From contig CANBKJ010000011.1 in the NCBI GenBank assembly GCA_947369165.1, positions 1-48,761 on the forward strand: DNA of 48,761 bases, written 5' to 3'. Every line of letters begins with the position of its first letter. The first letter of the stretch is position 1. Shown piece after piece: positions 24,583 through 31,762 of this stretch. The translations under genes were made by a program, and so were the position numbers. The notes below the pieces were generated by a model. The model did no database searches. It was not told the DNA's origin and saw only the letters and a program-made list of their open reading frames with translations. Origin of the DNA: an uncultured Lachnoclostridium sp. Lineage in GTDB: Bacteria; Bacillota; Clostridia; Lachnospirales; Lachnospiraceae.

Positions 24583-25233
24583 CTATAGCCTTCTGGCTTT
24601 AAACAGGCCGCACAGCCAGAACAGCGCTCCCATGGCTGTATATACCGCTGCCTGCCCGCTCATCAGGCCTCCACCTTTCAAAACCACATAAAGATACTGG
24701 GACGCCTGCTGGACGTCCTGCAGGCCGTCGCGGAAAACAAGTACGTTTTCAATATCGATATTGGATAACCAGATATAGAGGACGACAAGAAGGATCGACA
24801 GCGAGATACTGCTTATCGCAAAGTTTAAAAAGAATACAAGGCCGCAGATCATAAAGCTGGCGACCAGCATTTCGCAAAACAGATCTTCGCGGTACCCTTC
24901 TGTGTCTTTCAGTATATGTAGGGCGGCCCAGATAAAGGGCAGATTCAGAATCCAGTATATGAAACTGAACAGGGGGATCTTTCTCCCCAGAATGAGGATT
25001 TCCCGGCCCTCCCCTTCCACATACTCTTTTTGGAACATATACATCCAGATCGTCGATAAGATGGGGATAAACTGATAACACATATGCTGCGCCGTAAGGA
25101 ATCTCTGTTCTGCTTCCTCTACATTTCTATTTAAGATCATGACACAAAATGGAATGAATAAAAGATAGCCAAGTATTGGCAGAAAAAACATAATTCCCAT
25201 TCCCTTTAACTGCAGCCAGAATCGTTTCATCAT
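24583..25233 (-). CDS. ABC-2-type membrane protein (transporter permease)
   Basis: 216 residues with about six hydrophobic segments (GIMFFLPILGYLLFIPFCVMI, FIPILSTIWMYMF, SFIYWILNLPFIWAAL, a long double helix around MICGLVFFLNF..LYIWL, and AMGALFWLCGLF). There is no strong motif. It lies downstream of the ABC ATPase on the same strand and is the likely second permease half of that transporter. AAAGGGGG precedes the start codon. Tandem ATGs leave the start uncertain by one codon. Confidence 0.7.
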   Translation of the reverse strand: MMKRFWLQLKGMGIMFFLPILGYLLFIPFCVMILNRNVEEAEQRFLTAQHMCYQFIPILSTIWMYMFQKEYVEGEGREILILGRKIPLFSFIYWILNLPFIWAALHILKDTEGYREDLFCEMLVASFMICGLVFFLNFAISSISLSILLVVLYIWLSNIDIENVLVFRDGLQDVQQASQYLYVVLKGGGLMSGQAAVYTAMGALFWLCGLFKARRL

Positions 25234-25284
25234 AATCTATTTTCCCCCTTTCGCAACAGTTCAGCCCACGCCATTCCCAAAGTC

Positions 25285-25398
25285 GCACCTACGGTGCTTC
25301 TCCGCTGCAGTGCAGCTAACTTTGCTCATAAACGGGCGTTCCGCTCATAGTTGTGCATCCCGGCTTATTCATGCAAGCATGAATCGCCTGTGCTGCAC
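25285..25398. repeat. Cluster of perfect palindromes in the ABC operon spacer
   Basis: In the 185-nt spacer between the ATPase and the small permease are GCACC/GGTGC (25285-25297), GCTGCA/TGCAGC (25304-25316) and ATTCATGC/GCATGAAT (25367-25384). The last is nested in GGC/GCC (25362/25388) and GTGCA/TGCAC (25353/25398). The arrangement resembles an intergenic palindromic (REP/BIME-like) element. Confidence 0.6.
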
Positions 25399-25418
25399 AC
25401 TATGGCTGAATTGTTACT

Positions 25419-26267
25419 CTATATCTCCTTTATCACACACATATAACCATCCTCAAGAACCGGTGCTGCCGGCGTCAGCACCTCACTGGCTTCATTCGTC
25501 AGAATGCGGTAATAAATTTCGCCATCTTCTTCATATTGTTTCTCTATAAAATATTCACCGTGGATCTGTTGCTCATTTCCCTTTTTACACGAATAGACTT
25601 TTCTCTCGGCGATGCGGACGAGCTCTTTGCAGCTGAGAACACAGCAGATCTCCCCGTGCTTCATAATGATCACGCGGTCACAGCTCGCCTCGATATCCTC
25701 TACGATATGGGTGGAGATAAGCACCGTTTCTTTTTTGCCCAACTGGGATATCACCTTTTTAAAATGCATCCGTTCCTCCGGATCCAGTCCGGCGGTGGGC
25801 TCGTCGAACAAAACCAGCTCTGGTTCATGGATCAGTGCCTGGGCGATCCCCACCCGGCGGATCATTCCGCCAGATAATTTCTTTCCGGAGACATCCTGAT
25901 ACTGGCTCATATTTACAGCCTTCAGACACTTCTCAATGATTTCTTTTTCATCAGAGCCTTTCACTTTTTTTAGATTACAAAAGAGCCGCATGGAATCTTT
26001 TACCGTTAATTCTTTATACAATCCAAAAAATTGTGGAAGATAGCCTATGCGGAGCTTACTTCCCCGTTTGGAAGAAATTCCATTAATCCGGATCTCACCG
26101 GAGGTCAATGGGTACAGATTCGTCAGACACCTCATCAGCGTCGTCTTTCCAGAGCCATTTGGCCCCAGCAGTCCGTAAACCCCTTCACTGAGTTCACAAT
26201 TGATATCCTTTAACACTTTTTTTCTTCCAAAATTTTTACACAAATGTTTAATTTCTATCACGATCAC
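25419..26267 (-). CDS. ABC transporter ATP-binding protein
   Basis: 282 residues. Walker A GPNGSGKTT (about 35-43), Q-loop YLPQFFG, signature LSGGMIRRVGIAQAL, Walker B LVLFDEPTAGLDP, and H-loop LISTHIVEDI. The C-terminal 60 residues form the extension typical of DrrA/CcmA-like exporters of peptides, drugs or lipids. It lies between two permease genes on the minus strand and 16 nt after the 596-aa permease, so it is the energising subunit of that exporter. The start codon has AAGGAGAT upstream. Confidence 0.95.
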   Translation of the reverse strand: MIVIEIKHLCKNFGRKKVLKDINCELSEGVYGLLGPNGSGKTTLMRCLTNLYPLTSGEIRINGISSKRGSKLRIGYLPQFFGLYKELTVKDSMRLFCNLKKVKGSDEKEIIEKCLKAVNMSQYQDVSGKKLSGGMIRRVGIAQALIHEPELVLFDEPTAGLDPEERMHFKKVISQLGKKETVLISTHIVEDIEASCDRVIIMKHGEICCVLSCKELVRIAERKVYSCKKGNEQQIHGEYFIEKQYEEDGEIYYRILTNEASEVLTPAAPVLEDGYMCVIKEI

Positions 26268-26283
26268 AAATCTCCTTATCTGT

Positions 26284-28074
26284 CTACTCTGTGATATTGT
26301 TAAGAGGTTCCAGGTCCTTTAATATTTCTTCTTCCGTCAATTCCTCATAATAGGGATGCTTTCCGGTTTTAAGAAAGGTCTGGTACTGGTCTGCACAGGG
26401 AGCCGTCAGCACAAGGTGATCCTCGCCAAAATATCTATAACTATCCTCCGATCCATGTACGACCCCCGGTACAAAAATTGTTCTTCCCTGTACATTGTTT
26501 TCAGAAATAAAATTTTTCCAGGACGTTCTTGCTTCTGCTTCCTGAGGGGAATATTTAGGATTTGCTTTTGAATGCACCACTCTTACACCGGATATCTCTT
26601 CCTCCTCTAAAAAAGTATTTGCCATCAGAGTAACGCCATCACTGATACCGTAAAAATGGTTGGACTCTATTTCCGGCAGATTGCTGTATAGTTTTAGGCC
26701 ACTGTCAACCGTTATATCGTATTCTGTTTTATAACCAGGTCCTTCTAGTGTAGGTCCGTTATACAAAACCAGGGATGTATCTTGGTCTCCGTATTTTTGT
26801 ACAAAGTCCAGAAACAGATATCTTTTCCCTGAAAAGGGAAGGTAAGCCAAATAGGCAGGCAGACGGACCGCCTGGGATGTTGAATAAAATTTCTTGGAGG
26901 CCCCCTGATAATGGAAAACAAATTTAGAATGTTTCCCGGCTTCCTCCGGCTGAAGGGTGATCCAGTCGCCTTCTTGGCGATAGTTTAGCTGTTCCCCACA
27001 TTCGTCCTCGACAGAGGTAACCCTGTACTCATGGCGCAGGGAAAACATATAAGTTTCCAGTTCCGGCTTATCCACATAAACCTCCACATCAGCTTTTAGG
27101 ATCCGGTTCACATGAATGTCTGCCACATATTTCGTGATCTTAAAATTTTCCTCTGATTCATGATGTTCCAAACTGCCGGTCTGCTCCGTATGTGTGTAAT
27201 AATAGTTGTAGTCTTCTTCCCAGGCATCCGAAATGTTTTCTGCATTCATATATATATTCATATAGCTGGCGCCATTGGGAAGCATATATAGTGCAAAAAG
27301 TAACACCGTAGCGGCTCCACAGCAGGAGGCAGAAATCCATTTTTTTCTTTGTGATAAATGATAGACTAAGATGGTAAGCACCAGGAAAATCCAGAACAGG
27401 ATGCGCTGCAGGTCAACGCTCTCGATAGAAAAAATATAATCATAATCCGGTGCAGCATGATACATTCTGGTGGTCAATCCGAAGAGATCCACCATATGCT
27501 GCAGATCCAGATCATCTCCTGTCAGCCTGTAAAAAGACTCCAGAAAAAACTGACTGAAACAACAGCAGAAAAGGATCATAACGGCAAATGCCCTTATCTC
27601 GTTTTTGATAAAGGAAACTGCCATACCGGTTAAGGCGGCAAATATATTTACTAAAATGATGTGGATCAGATAACAGCGGATCCCAAACCAGAGCACATCT
27701 ATTTGTACAGAGCCTAACGCTTTTCTGCTCTGTAGTCCCAGATACAGAATAAATAGCAGAAGCAGGAAGGCATTGATGGCAAGGATCAGGCAAAGATCAC
27801 AGAAGCAGCTTCTAACTTTACCGGTTCTGCATGTCAGAATAACCTCATTTACCTTGCATTTGCTTTCTCTGGAAAAAAGCGCATAGGAAAAAAACATAAA
27901 GAACACAAAAGATACCGGAATAAAAACCAGAGGGAAGGTCATCGCATCCGCGACGGAGCCCTCTTCGGAGATCATGCCAGGTAATAGTTTTTTTATGATC
28001 CAGGTAAAATAGAGAACAGCTGCCAGAACCAGAACCGGTGATTTCAAAAACTGTTTGCATTTAAGGAAAAACAT
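26284..28074 (-). CDS. ABC transporter permease with large extracytoplasmic C-terminal domain
   Basis: 596 residues. About seven membrane helices lie in the first 265 residues (for example SPVLVLAAVLYFTWIIKKLL, LVFIPVSFVFFMFFSYALF, ILFWIFLVLTILVYHL, and AATVLLFALYML). They are followed by a soluble region of about 330 residues starting near YMNIYMNAEN, presumably outside the cell. The soluble part contains aromatic-rich segments (EDYNYYYTHTEQ) and a closing acidic tail. The function of that domain is not recognised; it may bind substrate or sense a peptide. Cotranscribed with the ATPase; the upstream secreted-peptide gene is separated by a strong hairpin. Confidence 0.8.
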   Translation of the reverse strand: MFFLKCKQFLKSPVLVLAAVLYFTWIIKKLLPGMISEEGSVADAMTFPLVFIPVSFVFFMFFSYALFSRESKCKVNEVILTCRTGKVRSCFCDLCLILAINAFLLLLFILYLGLQSRKALGSVQIDVLWFGIRCYLIHIILVNIFAALTGMAVSFIKNEIRAFAVMILFCCCFSQFFLESFYRLTGDDLDLQHMVDLFGLTTRMYHAAPDYDYIFSIESVDLQRILFWIFLVLTILVYHLSQRKKWISASCCGAATVLLFALYMLPNGASYMNIYMNAENISDAWEEDYNYYYTHTEQTGSLEHHESEENFKITKYVADIHVNRILKADVEVYVDKPELETYMFSLRHEYRVTSVEDECGEQLNYRQEGDWITLQPEEAGKHSKFVFHYQGASKKFYSTSQAVRLPAYLAYLPFSGKRYLFLDFVQKYGDQDTSLVLYNGPTLEGPGYKTEYDITVDSGLKLYSNLPEIESNHFYGISDGVTLMANTFLEEEEISGVRVVHSKANPKYSPQEAEARTSWKNFISENNVQGRTIFVPGVVHGSEDSYRYFGEDHLVLTAPCADQYQTFLKTGKHPYYEELTEEEILKDLEPLNNITE

Positions 28075-28092
28075 GATCCTCCTCCTAGATTT

Positions 28093-28131
28093 TTTTACAG
28101 GGAAATGTTTTTATAACATTTCCCTGTAAAA
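28093..28131 (-). promoter_or_regulatory. 15-bp hairpin between the secreted peptide gene and the ABC genes
   Basis: 28093-28107 pairs perfectly with 28117-28131 (loop of 9). On the minus strand the 3' arm is followed by A residues, not U, so it is not a standard terminator. It could be a partial terminator or an mRNA-stability hairpin that lets the peptide be expressed above the transporter. Confidence 0.6.
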
Positions 28132-28139
28132 CCAAACGA

Positions 28140-28529
28140 TTAAAACTCATTGGAAATAATCCCCGTACCTGTCGCTTTGTCTGAACCAGCGGTCAGACGG
28201 AGCTTTGCCCATTTACCAGTCTCATAAAGTGGATATTTAGTAAGGGTCGAATTTTTCTCAAGTGTGAATATTACCCTGTGCCGATATGTAGAATTCGTCG
28301 CATTCCACTCATTCAGACCAACTATTAATTTATTGCTTCTTGAATTCGGACTATGATTTGCTGTGACCTTATAGGTATTAGTACTTGCTTTTACGGTACA
28401 AGTACCAGCGGTTTCTGTCATTTTCGCATTATTCAAAGAACATCCCCTGGATGTTGCCAACGCATTCGTCCCGCCAAAAACCAAAACAACAACTGTTAAT
28501 GCTAAAAGCATTTTTCCAATTCTTTGCAT
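28140..28529 (-). CDS. Small secreted protein with two cysteines, linked to the ABC transporter
   Basis: 129 residues. A clear signal peptide (MQRIGKMLLALTVVVLVFGG.., cleavage near ALA) gives a mature Ser/Thr/Asn-rich chain of about 103 residues with two Cys (GCSLNN.. and GTCTVKA), enough for one disulfide, and a C-terminal GKWAKLRLTAG segment. I do not recognise the family. Position at the head of an ABC transporter unit suggests an exported peptide, a substrate or a sensor. A lactococcin-972-like bacteriocin is a weak possibility from the GKWAK segment alone. AAAGGAGGAAT precedes the ATG. Confidence 0.7.
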   Translation of the reverse strand: MQRIGKMLLALTVVVLVFGGTNALATSRGCSLNNAKMTETAGTCTVKASTNTYKVTANHSPNSRSNKLIVGLNEWNATNSTYRHRVIFTLEKNSTLTKYPLYETGKWAKLRLTAGSDKATGTGIISNEF

Positions 28530-28586
28530 CTTTAAATATTCCTCCTTTTTCTGTAACTTAGCTAAATTACTAATTTGTACATTTCT

Positions 28587-28595
28587 ATTATATCA
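28587..28595 (-). promoter_or_regulatory. Extended -10 promoter of the secreted peptide / ABC unit
   Basis: On the minus strand, TGATATAAT (complement of 28587-28595). The -35 region is T-rich without a good match. It lies about 60 nt before the peptide start codon. Confidence 0.5.
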
Positions 28596-28691
28596 TTACC
28601 TGCATAAAAAGAAAACAAGAAATAGGTAATTATTGGAAATGAAAAACATGAAAAATTGATGTAATTTTTGCCCTCCAATATGAAAAAAACC

Positions 28692-28737
28692 TGGACAGAC
28701 AAACATGAAAAAAGCTATAATATGATAGCACTATCAT
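28692..28737 (+). promoter_or_regulatory. greA promoter with inverted repeat at the start site
   Basis: TGGACA at 28692-28697, an 18-nt spacer, and a perfect TATAAT at 28716-28721. Immediately after it is ATGATAG (28722-28728) CA CTATCAT (28731-28737), a perfect 7-bp inverted repeat covering the expected start of transcription. It could be an operator or a 5'-end hairpin. Confidence 0.6.
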
Positions 28738-28778
28738 TTATTTACCTGCTAAAAGACAGTGCAGAAATGAGGGGGATC

Positions 28779-29279
28779 ATGTACGACAAATTAACCAGAA
28801 AAGACATTGAAAAAATGGAACAGGAGATCGAGCACCGCAAACTGGTAGTTCGTAAGGAGGCGTTGGAGGACGTAAAGGAAGCAAGGGCCCACGGAGACCT
28901 GAGTGAGAATTTTGAGTATAAGGCAGCGAAAAAATATAAGAATGAAAATGAGAGCCGTATCCGCTATCTGGAGCGTATGATCAAGACCGCCCAGATCGTA
29001 GAGGACGACTCCACGGAGCAGGAAGTGGGGCTCAATGATACGGTGAAGGTCTGGTTTGAAGAAGAGGACTGTGAGGAAGAATATAAGATCGTCACCACGG
29101 TGCGAAGCGATGCCAGAAACCATATGATAAGCATAGAATCCCCGGTGGGGAAGGCATTGATGAAACACAGGGCCGGGGACCGGGTGAAAGTGGAAGTAAG
29201 TGCCGGAGCCGGCTATTATGTGCAGATCCGGGAGATCCGGAAAAGTGACGACGAGTCGGAGCAGATCCGGAAATTTTAG
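28779..29279 (+). CDS. greA: Transcription elongation factor GreA
   Basis: Binds RNA polymerase's secondary channel and stimulates cleavage of backtracked RNA. 166 residues: an N-terminal coiled coil with the loop-proximal acidic motif ARAHGDLSENFEYKAAKKYKNENE (the family's GDxSENxEY) and a C-terminal FKBP-like domain (about 85-160) with IESPVGKALMKHRAGDRVKV. ATG 28779 follows GAGGGGGATC; the frame extends 37 codons upstream across the promoter, which cannot be coding. Its length is close to the typical 158. Confidence 0.92.
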   Translation: MYDKLTRKDIEKMEQEIEHRKLVVRKEALEDVKEARAHGDLSENFEYKAAKKYKNENESRIRYLERMIKTAQIVEDDSTEQEVGLNDTVKVWFEEEDCEEEYKIVTTVRSDARNHMISIESPVGKALMKHRAGDRVKVEVSAGAGYYVQIREIRKSDDESEQIRKF

Positions 29280-29312
29280 CCATTGTTTGCAAAGAATAAA
29301 GATATATGATAA

Positions 29313-29355
29313 AATAAGTTCTGATGAACTTATTAGCGAGTTTTTGTAAAACTCG
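29313..29355 (+). terminator. Two tandem hairpins after greA
   Basis: AATAAGTTC/GAACTTATT (29313-29334, loop TGAT), then CGAGTTTT/AAAACTCG (29337-29355, loop TGT). No U tract follows immediately, so termination efficiency is uncertain. They could also protect the greA 3' end. Confidence 0.4.
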
Positions 29356-29384
29356 GGATGTGCAAAAAACATGCACAAAAAATA

Positions 29385-29393
29385 TGATATAAT
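29385..29393 (+). promoter_or_regulatory. Extended -10 promoter upstream of gltA
   Basis: TGATATAAT at 29385-29393 with no good -35. Start of transcription would fall near 29400, exactly at the 5' edge of the terminator hairpin 29402-29445. Confidence 0.55.
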
Positions 29394-29401
29394 GCTTTTG
29401 T

Positions 29402-29445
29402 GCACAGATTACGATGGTGAAATCATTGTGGTTTGTGCGCTTTTT
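29402..29445 (+). terminator. Intrinsic terminator in the gltA leader (possible tiny RNA)
   Basis: 29402-29416 pairs along all 15 positions (with G-U pairs) with 29424-29438, loop GTGAAAT, and is followed by GCTTTTT. It sits right behind the -10 element at 29388-29393, so the transcript would be about 45 nt unless read through. Confidence 0.6.
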
Positions 29446-29523
29446 ACTACGAATGTATTCTTTTTTACGTAATGCCAGGATATTATTAAAATGCAAAAAA
29501 GCTATGTACGATGGGAGGAAACG

Positions 29524-30897
29524 ATGGATAACAAATCGATGATGCAGTTGGAAGACGAATTAAATACCCAGTTAGAAGAACTGGTGAATTACTGTATGCT
29601 GTCTGGAGCGATCAATCCGGATTATTACGCAGATTATGATGTGAAGAGAGGGCTTCGTGATTCCAACGGAAAGGGTGTGCTGACAGGATTGACGGAGATC
29701 GCCGATGTGGTTTCCTATGAGTATGTTGATGGAGTCAAAGTTCCGGCAGAGGGTAAACTATATTATCAGGGATATAATGTAAAGGATCTGGTGAAAAATT
29801 ACCAGAGCCGGCGGTTTGCCTTTGAGGAGACCACCTATCTGCTTTTATTTGGGGAACTTCCCGGTAAAAAGCAGTTTAAGAGCTTTGTGAAGATCTTATC
29901 CAGTCTTCAGGAGCTGTCCGCCCAGTTTGTGAGGGATGTCATCATGAAAGCGCCCAGCGAAAATATAATGAATGCACTGCAGAAAAGTGTGCTGACGCTG
30001 TATTCTTACGATGATGATCCGGATGATATCTCAGTGCCAAATGTGCTGAGACAGTCCCTGCAGCTGATCAGCAAGCTGCCAGTGATCGCGGTGTATGCCT
30101 ATCATGCTTACCGGCATTTTAAATTTGATGACGACCTGGTGATCCGGACTCCTGTCAAGAAATTCTCCACCGCAGAGAACATATTACAGATGATCCGTCC
30201 CGACGGAGAATTTACTGCCCTGGAGGCAAAAGTGCTGGATATCGCACTGGTACTTCATGCTGAGCACGGTGGGGGCAATAACTCTACGTTTACGAACCAT
30301 GTGGTGACGTCGTCAGGAACGGATACATATTCTGCGATCTCTGCCGCCATTGCCTCACTGAAGGGACCGAGGCATGGAGGGGCGAATCTGAAAGTGCTTC
30401 AGATGTTTGATGATATCAAGGAGCACTGTGAGGACTGGTCGGACAAGACACAGATCGCGGAATATCTGAAAAAGATATTGAATAAAGAGGCTTTTGACGG
30501 CAGTGGATTGATCTATGGAATGGGACATGCAGTCTATACTGAGTCCGATCCGCGGGAGGTAATCCTCAAAAAATATGCCAAAAAGCTGTCTGTGGAGAAG
30601 GGGCTGGTGGAGGAATATAAGCTCTATGAAACTGTGGAAAAGATTGCCGCGAAGCTGATCATGAAACAGCGCAGGCTGTTTAAGCCGGTGTGTGCCAACG
30701 TTGACTTTTACAGCGGTTTTGTATATACTATGCTTGGCATTCCGAGAGAGCTTTTTACCCCGATTTTTGCGGTGGCACGGATCTCCGGGTGGTGTGCCCA
30801 CCGGCTGGAAGAGCTGGTGAATGACGGCAAGATCATCCGCCCGGCATACAAGTTTGTAGGTGTTCACAAAGACTACCGCAGTCCGGATGAACGCTGA
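29524..30897 (+). CDS. gltA: Citrate synthase (citrate/2-methylcitrate synthase type)
   Basis: Condenses acetyl-CoA with oxaloacetate to citrate. 457 residues, the longer clostridial form with an N-terminal extension. Family motifs: YYQGYNVKDLV, catalytic His in VLHAEHGGGNNSTF, KGPRHGGAN, catalytic His in IYGMGHAVYTESDPR, catalytic Asp in NVDFYSGFVYTMLGI, and PIFAVARISGWCAHRLEE. ATG 29524 has GGGAGGAA 5 nt upstream, better than the frame start at 29491. Clostridial members of this branch may be Re- or Si-type; the motifs seen are those of the common Si family. The HAD gene follows 36 nt later. Confidence 0.95.
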   Translation: MDNKSMMQLEDELNTQLEELVNYCMLSGAINPDYYADYDVKRGLRDSNGKGVLTGLTEIADVVSYEYVDGVKVPAEGKLYYQGYNVKDLVKNYQSRRFAFEETTYLLLFGELPGKKQFKSFVKILSSLQELSAQFVRDVIMKAPSENIMNALQKSVLTLYSYDDDPDDISVPNVLRQSLQLISKLPVIAVYAYHAYRHFKFDDDLVIRTPVKKFSTAENILQMIRPDGEFTALEAKVLDIALVLHAEHGGGNNSTFTNHVVTSSGTDTYSAISAAIASLKGPRHGGANLKVLQMFDDIKEHCEDWSDKTQIAEYLKKILNKEAFDGSGLIYGMGHAVYTESDPREVILKKYAKKLSVEKGLVEEYKLYETVEKIAAKLIMKQRRLFKPVCANVDFYSGFVYTMLGIPRELFTPIFAVARISGWCAHRLEELVNDGKIIRPAYKFVGVHKDYRSPDER

Positions 30898-30933
30898 CCG
30901 ACGGTTTTGGAAGGAAGAGAGGAAGAAAAGGAT

Positions 30934-31737
30934 ATGGATAAGCGTATTCTGTTTTTTGATATAGATGGAACCCTGATCGACGAAGAAAAGGATATTGTGC
31001 CGGAAAGCGCAGTACAGGCATTAAAGAAGGCAAAAGAAAATGGCAGCCTGCTGTTTTTGTGTTCTGGCAGATGTCTTGCGATCATACCGGAGGACATCAT
31101 GGCCTTGGGATTTGACGGAATGGTGGGAGGCTGCGGGACCTATATCGAGATCGGGGGAGAAGAGGTCTATCACCATGTACTGCCGGAGGATCTCCAGAAA
31201 GAAGTGGTGCAGGATCTGATGCGGTATCACATCGATGGTGTCCTGGAGGGAAAGGATTGCTCTGCATTCCGCCATGATTACTGGATGCCGGTGGTAAAGA
31301 GTATATTTAAGGAAAATGGGATCTTTGCTGAAAAAACGAGTTTTGCTGCCAGAACACAGTGCTTTTGGGATGAGGAATTTTCCTTTGACAAGATGGCGCT
31401 CTGGTTTGATGCGAGCTCAGATATGGAAAGCTTCCGGCGTAAATACGAAAAAGATTTTGAGTTTATTCAGAGAGATCCTACTTTTTATGAAGTGGTGCCA
31501 AGAGGGATATCCAAAGCGACGGGAATTCATTTTGTCTGTCAGCGGCTGGGCATCGATATCGGGCAGAGCATAGCCTTTGGTGACAGCGCCAACGATATTT
31601 CCATGCTGCAGGCGGCGGGGCTGTCAGTGGCGATGGGCGGAGGAAATCCGATCCTGTTTGACCAGGTGGATTATGTGACCGATCCGGTGATGGAGGACGG
31701 CATCGCCAATGCCATGAAGCATTTTAATATTATATAA
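30934..31737 (+). CDS. Cof-type HAD-IIB phosphatase
   Basis: Haloacid-dehalogenase hydrolase acting on a small phosphorylated metabolite, probably a sugar phosphate or cofactor precursor. 267 residues with motif I FFDIDGTLID (two Asp), motif II LFLCSGR, a C2B cap domain (about 80-190), motif III Lys in PRGISKATGI, and motif IV IAFGDSANDISML. ATG 30934 follows an AGAGGAAGAAAAGG run. Substrate unknown. It lies downstream of gltA in the same direction. Confidence 0.92.
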   Translation: MDKRILFFDIDGTLIDEEKDIVPESAVQALKKAKENGSLLFLCSGRCLAIIPEDIMALGFDGMVGGCGTYIEIGGEEVYHHVLPEDLQKEVVQDLMRYHIDGVLEGKDCSAFRHDYWMPVVKSIFKENGIFAEKTSFAARTQCFWDEEFSFDKMALWFDASSDMESFRRKYEKDFEFIQRDPTFYEVVPRGISKATGIHFVCQRLGIDIGQSIAFGDSANDISMLQAAGLSVAMGGGNPILFDQVDYVTDPVMEDGIANAMKHFNII

Positions 31738-31762
31738 TAAAATTTAACAAAAGAGGCTGAAA

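Noticed and set aside
28081-28139. Intrinsic terminator after the secreted peptide gene
   Set aside because: The stem is perfect, but the minus-strand 3' side is followed by A residues, not U, so it is listed as a regulatory hairpin.
28140-28529. Lactococcin-972-type bacteriocin
   Set aside because: Only the GKWAK-like segment is reminiscent; the two-cysteine mature protein and the transporter layout differ, so it is left as unknown.
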